DNA of 64,000 nt from the NCBI GenBank assembly GCA_907163375.1, contig CAJQUW010011033.1:174573-238572 (forward strand). Reading direction: 5' to 3'. The translations under genes and the position numbers were made by a program. Below, piece by piece: positions 52,601 to 64,000 of this stretch (positions are counted from its first letter, which is position 1; every line of letters begins with the position of its first letter). This DNA is from Prostheceraeus crozeri. Lineage: Eukaryota > Platyhelminthes > Polycladida > Euryleptidae. A model generated the notes under the pieces. The model was given only the letters and a program-made list of their open reading frames with translations. It did not search any database and was not told where the DNA came from.

Positions 52601-54410
52601 ATTGTGCTACTTTCTCGCCACACCTTTGTGCTCTCGTATCTTGCTTTTTTTAATCCTTTCAGACATAATCTATTTTACATTTCATAGTCAAGTTTACCAT
52701 TTGATGCTTTGTGCTTTCTTTTAGATTTGTACACAATTCTGTTACTGTGTTCTTCGACTTGAATTTGATAGTATTATCATAACTTTGAATTTACCTTTGT
52801 AAATGACACAGCCGAAGAGACCAGACCGGCGAAATAATTATTCTGTTCAAGTAACATTAGAATTTTTTTTCTTATTTCGTATTAACCGCGCGTCGATTTG
52901 TTCTTCAGAGTTTATTGAGAGTTTATTCAGAGTTTTATTGCGGCATAAATTTTGCAAATTTGATCTAGCTTCATGTTCTTGATGATTTAAGATTAATAGT
53001 CAAATCAGACAAATATGATTCATGTGGTTCCTCGCAACAATTAGAGTTCTATCTACGATTACTCTGCTTGAAGTTATAAAATCACTGAAGGAATTAAGGA
53101 GTATTGATTATGGCTCGGCTTAATTGTGTGCCGAATAAATCAAAGAACTAATTTGAGGGCAAATGATTGAAGACATATAGACTAATTGTCACCGCAAATT
53201 ATGTCCTAGTAATTCATAGTATATATCATTCACAATAGGCCTATATGTCATAGTAATTCATCAATAATTCCTAGTATGACCCGGTAATTCATGCATTAAA
53301 TTTGTGCTGCTCCCATCAACCTAGAGGCCACTTTTTTTATCAAGTTCCTCATATTTAAAATAAATCATAAATGAGACTATGAATTCGCTTTTCTCAAATT
53401 TTGCTTTAAAATTCATCTGAATTTATCTTGTGAAAACGTTTCATCTGCCATATACCAGCCAGAAATAATTCGCAGGCTTGAATTATACTACTTGTAGATC
53501 GAAATTTAATTGCGGTGAAGCGGTAATCTAAGCAGTAAGTAATCAGTTAAAACCATTTGACTATTTGAACAATACTCAAAGTGGAATAACAAAACATGCT
53601 TCTTATAATAACTTCACATCAAATTCACTGAAACGTTTGTTTGTAATCGCAGCCACGTAAATCCTTCTTCGCAATTATCAATTTCATGATTTGCTGGTGT
53701 GATGGTGATGATTGAATGCGTATTTTTAGAAACAGATCACACTGCCAGAAGTAACTCAGTGTCAGAACGGATTGATATTAAAGCATGTTCAAATTATGTT
53801 TTTCAATGTTTGACTATGAGTGATACAAACTTCAATTTTTCGTCAATGTATGTACAGTTCTTTGACGATTGGTTTATCGCATGCAAACTGCGATTAAAGA
53901 GATGATTTTGTGTAAAGTAGATACTTGAAGTGTTTTATGAATTCAGAAATGCTGTATTTAAAGTGCATCTACGTTCGTTTTTGTGCCACATGGAGCAATA
54001 TAAATAACGCGATATTTGCCTTCATTTATTAGAAATCAAAAAATTTCATCTCCAATCTCTCTAGAAGGATATGAACGCGTCAACTTTAAAAATGCCTGCT
54101 GTGTAGAACGAATTCTTCGCGCTTCTGATATTGTTACCATAAATAGAACTTTCTTCGTTGACACATCACGGTTGTATGAAGCATCCGAATCCGTCGATAA
54201 TTAAATGGTCGCTGTTTTTAGGAATTGAACTGTTTGATTTTATAAATAAGCCTGAACAAACCGAATGACATAATAAATAGCTTGTCACTATCAAATGTCT
54301 CTATTTTTGATATAATGAAAAACGTTGGAGATTTATGATACAATTGATGAGAATAGAATAGTGTAAGACTGAAAACGTGGACGGCTCTTCATGTTTTTGC
54401 AGTGCAGAAG
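49620..54410. other. Long non-coding stretch
   Basis: AT-rich DNA with no supported gene. A short direct repeat with GTGCCACTTAAT occurs at about 51247 and 51406. Scattered frames (49627-49860, 53699-53905 and others) have no motif. Confidence 0.4.
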
Positions 54411-54418
54411 GTTGGAAG

Positions 54419-55166
54419 TAGGGATTGCAATCCCGGGATCACGGAATCCCGGGATTTTCATGCATTTTACGGGATTGAAATCCCGGGATTACAGGGTGCG
54501 TGATACCGGGAATTGAAATATGATTTTATTGGCCTAATTTCAGAATTCTTCAGAGCTGTTGGCGGATATCCGGATAGAATCATAACAAAAATTTCTAAAA
54601 ATCTAAATTAATTTGTTAGAATTCTCATAGCGGTTCTCAATTTGATGTGCTATTGTACTGTAATGGTTATTTTGCTGATTGTTATAAACATATTCATAAA
54701 TACATGTATACTATTCGTAATCATACATCGGTGTTGATGTTAATAACTATACAATTTATTATATCTTGTAGCCTAAATCTATCTGTGCGAAGATCGCAAA
54801 TAGACCGAGCTACATGTAAGCCCTAGATTACTTAGCATGTAAGTATAAAGTGACAAAATCAAAATTGTCAATGTGTTAACTCATATGCAATCTATACCAT
54901 CCAGCTCCTGTGAAATTCGTTGATGATCGAAAAAACGCACTTGCAGGTCTTAGATTGAGGTGCCTTTAGTAAGATTACTCTAAATTAAACTAGAACTATA
55001 ATCCATCAGTAACAAAACCGCCTTATAATGTAGCATAATTATATGTAGTCTACATGTACTTAGTGTGGCTTTCGTGATTAATTGTTCGAATCCCGGGATC
55101 CCGGGGAATCCCGGGATCCTCGATAACCGGGATTTGGAAAATCAGGGTCGGGATTGCAATCCCCTA
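54419..55166. mobile_element. hAT-type MITE with perfect 8-bp target duplication
   Basis: A 748-bp element with ends TAGGGATTGCAATCCCGGGA and the complement of TAGGGGATTGCAATCCC, flanked by GTTGGAAG at 54411-54418 and 55167-55174. The subterminal regions hold many CCCGGGATT palindromes on both sides. No protein is encoded. The 8-bp duplication places it with hAT-mobilised elements; it is a different family from the CACAGAATTAG MITEs. Confidence 0.85.
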
Positions 55167-55174
55167 GTTGGAAG

Positions 55175-56890
55175 TCACTACTCAATCGCATGATAGCTTG
55201 ATATTGTAACAGGATCCTCGCAATTTGCCTACCTCAGAGTTTTTCACATGAGGGTATACGTGCTCTCCTATTGCGGCTGGCCATGTGCCTCAATTTCATT
55301 CTAATAGGCGCTATTAGAACCAGCAAGATGTGTATTTAGTACAAGTCTTCATAACCGCGAATGCCACACAATTACGGTATACCCAACTAAAATATTTCAA
55401 TGTAGTCAGAAGCTAGCGAACAGGACACTTATAGATACATTCGCACAGAATTAAAACCTAAGTATAAAGATTCACTGACGACTATCGATTACATTGCAAT
55501 CGGCATAGTGAGCTCAGGCCAAGAAAGTACTAATCCTGCAGACCTCTTGAGTAGGGGTTAGAATACACAAAAGCATCTAAATTTTCTCATTTTAAAACAT
55601 CTACAGTATACTTATCGTAGATATTAGCATATTCTTTGTAGTTGCTACATTTTGCATATGAATTTTCTACTCGAAGATCGATAAGTAATTTAATCGAACC
55701 ATTTCATCCAAATATTACTTTGACTGCATGCAGCTGTTGCCTAAATGCTGGTTTGAGATGTAAGTTAACAAGATTTTCGTTGTCCATTTTTCTTGACTAT
55801 AATTGTACAGAACCCCTTTTAAGTGATGTTATCCGAATAATATCTTTGTATCAGAATACACCAGTTTCAGTACCCGGATACTTGGCATTCAGTCAGAATA
55901 TTTTAAGTCAATTCACTACTATTATTTGGATATTTTTTTTGTCGATTAAGTTCTTGTGCTGCGCCTTACTCGTATTACTCCGTATTGTCGATCGCGATTA
56001 ATGAAAAAAAGGATATTTGAAATATTCATGCACCTTCTCACACCGCGTCATGAACTTGGCCTTCATCTATAAAGGAGGGTCGCCCTCGATTTAGAAAAAC
56101 AAGCACGAAACTTTCGCCACCAGATTGAACTCGTCAGAAAATGCAGATATATATTCAAAAATTTATATAATTTATAATATGACATTTTATATATTAGAAA
56201 ATCAGCTCTGTTTATTTGCAAAAGTTTGCCGTAAGCATAACGTATAAAATAATATTAGTAATAAACAGAAAACTGCGCACAAACTCCATAACACTAAATG
56301 AATTCTATTTATAAATACGAGATGAGTTGAGATCATCGGGATATCACCATTAGACGGTTCACATGAAATGCATGTATGTTGTCCCGTGAATTTCAAGTGA
56401 TTAGGAGCCAGTACTTTTTGGAGGGAGGCCGTTCTCCCGGGGATTTCCTATGCGCTTCAGAGAACGGCATGGATTAGGGTTCAGGATTACAGAATCTTTT
56501 TTTATAGAGACTTCGCAATTCACTTTCTGAATTACTTCTGGAAAAATGTGACGTATATTCATGAAGCAACACTATACAGTACGCTTCCTGTACCAAGAAC
56601 CCAGCTATTTACAGATTTATTTATGAGTGTCAAATACTGAGAGATGAGTGAGTGTGGGTGATATTCTACGAGTTTTGTAAACATCTGGTTCTGAAACGAA
56701 GTTGTCATTGTCAAACAACATTGTTGGCATTCCTCAGAAGCTGCAGCGGACCGAGACGATTGTAGCAAAAGGGTTCGGCAAACTGGTCTGAATCGAGAAA
56801 TCCTTCATATTCTTGATCATTACCATGTTCCCGACCGTTTACCGCGTTGGAACCTATACTTCAGTCCGAAAAACCCTTTTCGCAACGAAG
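55175..56890. other. No supported gene
   Basis: AT-rich. The 119-codon plus frame 55642-56001 is hydrophobic and lacks motifs. A short stem GCCGTTCTC/GAGAACGGC occurs at 56429-56468. Confidence 0.35.
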
Positions 56891-56904
56891 GCAGTCCTTT
56901 CTTT

Positions 56905-56990
56905 GGGTTGAGTCCTTTCAGTGGTTAAGTGCTTGCCTAGCGATCTCTCGGTCCAGAGATCGAGCCCCCATCAGCCCACATCAGATTCAG
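56905..56990 (+). repeat. tRNA-derived sequence (SINE head-like)
   Basis: TTTCAGTGGTTAAGTGCTTG then CCTAGCGATCTCTCGGTCC resembles the D-arm to anticodon-arm of a tRNA, followed by AGATCGAGCCCC, a degenerate B box. It lies directly upstream of the Pro/Gln/His-rich stretch below. Confidence 0.4.
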
Positions 56991-57275
56991 CCAGCAGCAC
57001 AGTCCACCCCCGCCCTGCCCCAGTCCAAGTAACAGTAGTACACCGCAGCCCAGGCAGTACACCCCATGCAGCACCACACACAGCAGGTTCACATCCGCCA
57101 CCCCACCAGTCCCCATCCCCCCCAGTCACCGCCATACCAGCACTCCCACATTGCCCAGCACCCCCAAGTAAATGTCATTGGAAGTCTGGCTGGAAGGGCA
57201 TCGGACTTACAGTACCACAGCGTTCCAGAGATGTCTATACTGTCAGGCACCGTCCAAGCCTACAATATGACGACA
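56986..57275 (+). pseudogene. Candidate Pro/Gln/His-rich exon, frame interrupted
   Basis: A GC-rich stretch with a possible CACATCAG acceptor and a GTAATG donor at 57276. One frame reads QQHSPPPPCPSPSNSSTPQP. Another, from about 57051, reads MQHHTQQVHIRHPTSPHPPQ then SPPYQHSHIAQHPQVNVIGS followed by LAGRASDLQYHSVPEMSILS. The second looks strongly protein-like. The change of frame near 57060 means a pseudogene, a sequencing indel or a smaller exon starting at about 57049. It may be a downstream exon of the Schnurri-like gene, which has Ser/Pro/Gln-rich regions, but this is not shown. Confidence 0.35.
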
Positions 57276-57603
57276 GTAATGAGTTAAAACCTTCACCACT
57301 CACTACTAATTCTGCTAAGTTGCACCATGACTGCGAATCATGCACTATTTGATCCGCATTCATAAGCTTTTCAAATGTAGCAAATTCCTTCGTGCCATAG
57401 ACGAATTCATCACCTCAACGCCTCAGATGGGCATGTGTGAACTCTATCTTGGTTGAGGTAGCATTTGTCAGTGGGCGGCAGTTTGCAAACCCACGGTCAG
57501 GTGAGCGGGAGATAGGTTATTGGTTTCGGTAATTGCAGGCCAGACTTGAACGGAAGCAAGACATAGTCCGTTCAACTCGACAAGTTAAACTATACTTGCC
57601 ACT

Positions 57604-57640
57604 ATGGCAGGAGAATCCTTTTACGTGGGCCTAGATTTCA
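57604..57640 (+). CDS. Possible first coding exon, xylulokinase-like N-terminus
   Basis: ATGGCAGGAGAATCCTTTTA and onward reads MAGESFYVGLDFS before a possible GTAATT donor. FxGLDFS is how many xylulokinase (FGGY) proteins begin. Only 12-13 residues are available and no later exon was found to the right, so this is a weak call. Confidence 0.2.
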
Positions 57641-57644
57641 GTAA

Positions 57645-58966
57645 TTTTTAGGTTTCGACGCTTCGGCAATGTCAACCCAATGGATTGAAAATCTTACGAC
57701 CCAACGCTGAAAAGATGTTGAAAATGATAGTTATCTAGTTTTGCAGACTGGAGGAGCGTCTGAAATTTTCCCAAAAACGATAGTTTAGGGATTTGTATTG
57801 AAATTTCATACCCCAGAAAAGTTCATCAAACTGTTGATGTTATGAGGACCATGGTATCTATCACTGTCTTGAAGACAATAATGGTTGATGGCCAATGATG
57901 CCAATTAGATAGCAATGTACTAAGTTCGGATTAGCTAGAATCTATCGTGCATGATATCTACCCAAAATACGGACGCATATTTTCCACAACTTTTAATTTA
58001 CTGCCAAGATTATACAAGTGCGATTTCCCAAATTGGCACACCATGACTTTAAAAAATGACTACTTTGCATTAGTATATTTTCTCTCAATTCTTTTCTTCT
58101 GTGTACTTGTTATTATGTTGCAACATGCGGCTAAAGAGGTCACCCAGAGTATTCAAAGCACCTTGCTAGTCGCGGTAATGTTTCTTTCTGGATTCTCGTT
58201 TCTTCATATATAAATATCGTGTCTGATCTTGACTAGGATTCAGATTTGATCCACACTTTTTACTCTACCAAAGAGTCAATGTTAAGAATCACGGGACGTG
58301 AATGCCAGCACATTTCTATGCAGCGTTCTATGAAGCTTTTTTATTTGGATCTTAGTTCTTGGTTCATTTGGAGGGCAACGGTGATGGGTTATCTCCCCCC
58401 AAAGGTTTTCAAATTTGTCTAAACTCTGCAAAATGGATCAATTGTCACAAGCTTCAGTAGATGTACTTAATTATAATTTTTACCTACAAACAAAAGTTGT
58501 TGTAGATCGAACAAGTAGTTTTTGCTTAGAGACATAACGTGAAGTGCAGCGTGTCCAGCTGCTTGATCTGATTCGTCTGTTCGACGCATTACTGTTACTC
58601 GTCGTGTTGTGAGCATTGTTCTTCTCCTCTTGTCCTCTTCCACTGCTATTTGAATATCTTCCGACCACTACCTTGCCACATCTTTTTTAGTTAAAAATGT
58701 TAGTGTGAAGGGATGCGGCCTGGTCATCATCAGTCACTAGTTGGCGGGAAATGCTTATTTGACCTCATGTGCTTTGCTGCAGACGATGAGGTCAGAAGAA
58801 GTCAGATCAAGCTAAGACGTCGCTGCACTTCAAGTTATCGCTTCTAATTCAAAAGTTATTTTCAACTTGCACAAATTGTGGCATGTGGTTAATATATCAC
58901 TCCCCTACGTGTACTTAAGTTTTGTGGAAATGATTCATTTTTACGGAATTTGGAGAAATGAAAACG
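57645..58966. other. No supported gene
   Basis: Mixed-composition DNA. The 88-codon frame at 57947-58213 contains one hydrophobic segment but nothing recognisable. Confidence 0.35.
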
Positions 58967-61900
58967 TGGGGGGGGGGGAGATAAAGGATGCGAGGAGTTA
59001 GAGAGGTGAGGCTGCGGGCAGAGAGGAGGTAAGGATAATGATGTGAGGGCAATGTGCAAGGGTTGAGTTGCAGAGACGGGTCAGGTGAGGGTAGGTAAAG
59101 GTATGGAGGAGGATAGGTTAGATTAGAGGAGGGCATAGATGAGGGGATAGTAGTTTAGTGGGAGAGAAGGGTGATGAGTGAAGAAAAGTTAGAGTGGAGG
59201 TATGAGATGGTGAGACAGTGAGAGAGAGGTATAGGGGTAGAATAGAAGGGTAGTCCGTATTAGAGCGCTAATGAGATAAGGGGATAGTATAAGAGTAGTG
59301 ATAGATGGAGATAGGGAGGAGGAAAGTGTGGGAGGGGACAGGGTTGGGGAGGGGTACAGAGAAAGGGATTGAAGTGAAAGCGTAAAAGGGTAGAGTATAT
59401 GATGAAGATGTTAGAGTGGATAGGGAATAAGATAGCGTAGATAAAGAATAGTAAGATAGTTGGATGATAAGAGGGATAAGGAAAGAAGGGATTAGAGAGT
59501 GAGGTAGGGAGAGGAGAGATGATTATGGGATTAGAGAAGGAGTTAAGAAGGATAAGAGGTGAAGGTAGGTTGGGAAGGAAGCCGGGGCGAGAGACAGAAG
59601 AGAGGGAGAGGGGTGTTATAGCCCGCGTGAGAAATAGAGCTGAGAGATATAAAGGAGCGTGTTGGAGGATAGGAGAAGTAAGCGGAGAATGGGAGTGCGG
59701 ATTAAAGAAAAATTATGCTGGAAGTGATGGTTAAGAGGATGTGTTAGGGGATGGTAGAGAGATGGGTATAGATAATTAAAGATTAAGATTAAAGATAAAG
59801 AGAGGAGAAATGGATAAGATGTGAGAGGAGCAGGTGAGATAAGTGAAGAAGAAGAGCAATAGAGATAAAGTGAGGTAAGAAAGGAGTAGTGAGGGATGGT
59901 GGAGGATTTTATTTGGAAGTATACAGAAGAGTGAGAGAGAGAGAGAGGCAGCCAGGTGGGATAGGGGATAGTATAGTGAGAGGGAAGAAGAGTCACGGGA
60001 AGGGTGGGGAGAAAATGAGGTTAGAGAGTAGTAGGGAATAAGTATGATGATAAGATAGTAAGATTACCCATGTATGAGCATGGATAAGGAGGGTAGACCT
60101 TTGAGAAGAGAGAGAAGTGAGACGAGGGTGGTGACAGTGATGGTGGTAGAAGAGAGTAGAGAAGGAGGAGAGAGTATTGATGAGTAAGTGGGAGGGAGGT
60201 AGCAAGGGGGAGTATGTGAAGAAGATGGGAGAGGAAGTGAAGAGATTAGTAGATATGAGAGGTGGGGGTAAGGGAGTGAGAAAGGTGTGAGGTGAAGGAA
60301 AGATTGGAGGATAAGTGAAGTGAAGTGATAAGGGGGATGAAAGGTGGAGAGGAATAAGATAAGATAAAAGAGTTGGAGTAGCAGAGGAGAGCTAGTAATA
60401 AAGAGCGAGAAGAGTAGACGAGGCTTAAAGACGACCAGTAAGATAAAGTAGGATAGGGCGAGAGGATGATATGTTAAGTGCGAAAAGTGGATGTGATGGG
60501 GGAGAATGCAGAGGAGGAGGTGAGTAAGTTCATAGAGGATGGAGAATATGGTAGGATAGCGCACAGAGGAGATGTTATAAGAGGAGGTGAATGGAGAGTA
60601 AGAGAAGGAGAAGTGGCAGTGGTGAGGAGGAGTTGGGAAGGAAGTTGGATTAGGCTATAAGAGGAAGAGTAAGAGAGAGTATTATAGAGAAGAGGAGAGG
60701 ATGTATGTGAGAGGGCTATGTAGGACATAGGAGTGGGAGCAGGAGGGTAGAGCAGAGATGGTTAGTAGAGGAGTGATAGCGCGATAAGTAAGGTAAAGTT
60801 GAAGAGTGGAGAGCATAGAGTAAGTGAGGGGGATATTGAGATGAGTGTAGAGATGTGGAAGGAAGAGTAGAGTAAGAAGGGAGGAGTAGCATTTTTGGAG
60901 AGAGAAGAGATAGGATAGAGGAGCAGAGATAGAGTTAATAGTGTCAAGAGAAAGGAGAGGAGAGGGGAGAGGAGTTTAGGGAATATGGAGAGTGAGGTCA
61001 TTATGAGGAATTGTAGAGAGGGCGGAGAGAGATTGGATAGGAGAGAGGGTAGATAGGGAAGGTGGGCCGAGGTATGAGATGGTAGGTAGGATAATGGTGA
61101 AGCAGTTATGGAGGAGGGGGGGGAAGGCGTTAGATGGTAGTTGAGGATAAGAGATAAGTATAGGAAAGAAAGGGTAAGTGGTTTGCAGAGAGAGTAGGGA
61201 ATTGTGGGGTAAGCGGAGAGAGGAGAGGTAGATGAGCTAGAGAGACGTGAGGTCAAGTGAAAGGGTGGCCGGTAGATAGAGGAGATAGAGAGATTTATGA
61301 TAATTAAGAGTAGCGAGAGATGAAGAGGAGTGATTATAGAGGGGAGGAGGAGTTGAGATGAGGCATGAGTAAAAGGAAGGGAGTTAGAGAGATATGGGTA
61401 TGTAGGGCATAGTTAGTAGTAGATAGAGCAAAGGATGAGAGAAGATGCATAGTAGGGTAGAGATAATTAGAAGAGAGAGATAAGAGGATAAAGAGAGGGA
61501 GTATAAACGAGAGAGAGGACAATGTTGGATAGGCCAGAGAGAGTTGAATAGGTGAGAGTAAGTAGGAGAGAGGAGGACATAAGTTAGTGATAATAAGGAG
61601 GATTCGAGGAGAAGGTATGGTTCGAAGGATAGAATAAGCAAGATAGTTATTACGGAAGAGAAGGATAAAAGGGGGAGATAGGGAGAGAATAGATAAGAGT
61701 AGAATGGTGCTTAGAGAGAGTAGCAAGATGAATGAGGTAGAATAGTATTATCCGGATTGGAGGGATAAGAAGCATTAGATGGGAGAGGGATAAAAGGGGG
61801 ATAGCGTGTGAGGTAACATGATGAGGGGGAGGGATGGAGAAGGGGGGGATCAGCTTAAGGATTGTAGAAGTTAGGAGATTAATAGGAGACGTGTTTTGTT

Positions 61901-62335
61901 GCTTGGGAGTTTATGGTCGATAGAGAGAAGTGGAGGCCTGAGGAAAGAGTGTGGGATAAGTATTGGAGAGTAGGAAATTTTTTGTGAGGAAGTGCGAATG
62001 CGATAAGGGATTATAGAGACGAAGGGTGAAGTAGAGGATTTGTAAGATTAGACGGGAGAAGAGTAAGGAAGTGGGCGAATAGATAGTAGAGTGAGAGATA
62101 GGTTAGCGAAGAGGATGAAGAGGTTGATGGGTAGAGTAATAGGAGAGATAAGAGGATAGTGATGATGTCAGTCGAAGTATGAAGGATGGTTTGCATCGCA
62201 TGGAGGTAGCGGAGGGTGAAGGGAGATGATAGATGGTGAGGAGGTATAGAGGATAGATAGGAGAGTAGGAGGAGATAGTGATAGTAGAGGAGAGCAGAGT
62301 GAGAGTTGGAGTGGAGGAGGTCGGTGGATAGTGAG
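58967..62335. repeat. 3.4-kb C-poor, purine-rich low-complexity tract
   Basis: It starts with a run of 12 Gs (one A-free block at about 58968-58979) and continues for over 3.3 kb as G/A/T sequence with only rare C on the plus strand. Dominant words are GAGAG, GGATA, AGGAGG and TAGAG. There is no fixed repeat period. The long minus-strand open frames inside it (all Leu/Ser/Pro/Tyr) are by-products of pyrimidine-rich codons, not genes. It ends abruptly near 62335, where normal composition resumes. Confidence 0.9.
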
Positions 62336-62339
62336 GCAC

Positions 62340-63870
62340 GATAACAATAAGTACCCACGTATGTTATCTAGACAGATGATTGCATTGGAATTGCACATTC
62401 TGGAATTGCTAATTAGTACCAGGTATTGACAAGGCTTTAAGTGCACTCTGTTTGAAACGCAAATTGATAATAGAACAGTTAGAGAGTAATAAGTTACATT
62501 ACAAATTCCCGACTTTTCTTGGTACAAGTGTAACTCTTTTTACTTTCATGCTTTCATTTTCGGGCGGAGGTTAGTTTGGCTGGGTAATTTCGGGGAGGAA
62601 AACAGTTGCAATTTTTGTTGGAAGATGGTCGGTGGCATCCATTTCCCCTCTTATTTTTTTGTGTTTCTGTGGGACCTTTTCTTGGTGACTTTCTTAAGTT
62701 ATTCACTTGCATTCTCGGCTTATTCTTTTTAAGCTGATTTAAAGATTCAACCTGACTCCTAGAAGAATTTTATTTGTTTGCCTTTTGGGAGGAAAGTAGT
62801 TACAGCAGTTTTTTTTGAACATGCTTTTTCCGGTCATCAATTCAGATTGGGGGAAAAGGAATGTCCTATAATAACGAGGATTCGGAGTTGCAAACTCTAC
62901 TCAGGAATCGGGAGAATGGGACGTAATATCTGTTTTCTAGTATATTGTAGCTGCGATTAAAAGATAAGATAATCAACACTTATGATTTTTTGCTCCTTCT
63001 GCCAGCGACCTACTGGGATTCAAAATCCAAGAGACTCATAATCCTGTATTCACAAAATTGCCGTGGGACGCCCACGATTTTTCCATTCCCACAGCTGTTC
63101 CATACCATAGGAGATCTCCGTGGGAATCCTTGTTGGAATTCCATTCACCGCGAAGAATGCATTACCGGAATTTCATACTATAATGTTGAACTTGTTCGTA
63201 TAGTAGACGATTTATAGAGAAACATATGTCCAGGGTAGTCGCATTGATATCATATTTTCGTGATGAAGGAGTCTTAAGCATAACTGATTACAATTACAAT
63301 ACCATTTCGCCTGCATACGGTATAAACCTACTGGTTTGAAATGAACTGATGCATAATTATGTTTATTGCAGATTGATGAAAGAAGCGGTAAATACCTACA
63401 GGCCATGTTCGACAAAATGTGGTTGATAAATGCCAAATAATCAAAATTGGGAAATAAATACGCATCCGCAAAACATACTTCTTGACACAGTAGTATTCAG
63501 CATATCAACACATGCACAATCCTGTTCACCTGGAGTAAGTGATGCGTTAGTGATAGATATTTTGATCAGATATTTGTACAACAAAAAAATTATCCAAGTG
63601 ATGGCTTTTTCGTTTTTTAAGAGGCAAATAGGACTAAAAGTATTTTGTAGACATAGAAGGTCATTGACGTTCAAAAAAATGGTTAATGATCTGTAAGAAG
63701 TATGTGGGGACTGTGGCTTCTATCGAAAATTTCGATTAATCATCATAGTTTCGTGAAAATACAAATGATTAGAATAAAAGATGAGGATGAATAACACCAT
63801 GGAGAGAGAATTATTGTTGCTGGCGGGGTGCAGCCGGGAGATGGTGTTATGTAAAGACGTCAACCTAAGC
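62340..63870. other. No supported gene
   Basis: Ordinary AT-rich sequence. Short frames at 62778-62960, 62990-63217 and 63430-63696 show no motif or splice support. Confidence 0.35.
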
Positions 63871-63879
63871 GGAAAAATT

Positions 63880-64000
63880 TGTGGTTCGTGGTGGGCGTTG
63901 GGGGGTGTGGGGTCTGCTTGTGGTATTGTTTATATATACCACACATTTTGTATTTTGGGGGTGTTGTGGGGGGGGTGGTTTGTAGAAATAAAATTGATGT
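63880..64000. repeat. G/T-rich low-complexity sequence at the right edge
   Basis: GTGGTGGGCGTTGGGGGGTG and similar G/T-only stretches. Continues to the window edge. Confidence 0.6.

Noticed and set aside
57604-57640. A confident xylulokinase gene
   Set aside because: Only about 13 residues match the usual N-terminus and no further exon was found; kept as a weak candidate.
58915-62527. Many long minus-strand open frames rich in Leu, Ser, Pro and Tyr
   Set aside because: They are by-products of a C-poor, purine-rich strand whose complement lacks stop-rich words. Composition is low complexity in every frame, with no motif.
1-64000. CRISPR arrays, rRNA genes or bacterial operons
   Set aside because: No regularly spaced direct repeats with unique spacers, no rRNA-like sequence, and introns plus animal gene families indicate nuclear animal DNA.

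Overview
This is invertebrate animal nuclear DNA, probably from a marine species. It is AT-rich and intron-bearing, and most of it is transposable elements. No rRNA genes, CRISPR arrays or bacterial operons are visible. Two host genes are supported. At the left, on the minus strand (bases 25-7174), four exons with matching splice phases encode a signal peptide followed by cysteine-rich ephrin-receptor-like repeats. On the plus strand, 46664-47534 is an exon of a Schnurri/HIVEP-type zinc-finger transcription factor.

The centre of the window is an 18.5-kb Polinton/Maverick (18963-37500). It has AG...CT termini, inverted repeats of about 540-580 bp and a 6-bp target duplication (TCTGTG). It carries the full core set: protein-primed DNA polymerase B, integrase, packaging ATPase, adenain-like protease, major capsid and probable minor capsid, plus several accessory genes. 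It looks close to whole, with an estimated two to four breaks. Three things stand out. A parvovirus-type phospholipase A2 domain shares a reading frame with the integrase. A coiled-coil protein starts with a phage tail-fibre-like motif. More than ten short GC-rich hairpin or double-hairpin inserts, built around a GCGAAGC mini-hairpin, lie in and between the genes, and several are translated in frame.

The Polinton sits exactly at the end of a roughly 525-bp hAT-like MITE. That MITE had already been split by a second, inverted copy of itself. All target duplications survive, so the order of the three insertions can be read directly. A third copy of the MITE is at 797-1321.

A second notable transposon, 10597-14963, is a Chapaev-type (CMC) DNA element with nearly identical 402-bp inverted repeats and a 4-bp target duplication. 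Its two-exon transposase has N-terminal cysteine motifs like those of RAG1 (the N-RAG-TP class). It carries one apparent frameshift.

Other contents are a mariner-type MITE (9170-9558), a hAT-type MITE with a perfect 8-bp duplication (54419-55166), a decayed hAT-like element (15684-17125), LINE fragments (4024-4344; 38930-40851), a 0.7-kb near-perfect palindrome inside LINE sequence (39575-40300), tRNA-derived sequences, and a 3.4-kb C-poor, purine-rich tract (58967-62335). The remaining stretches appear to be intron or intergenic DNA without recognisable genes.
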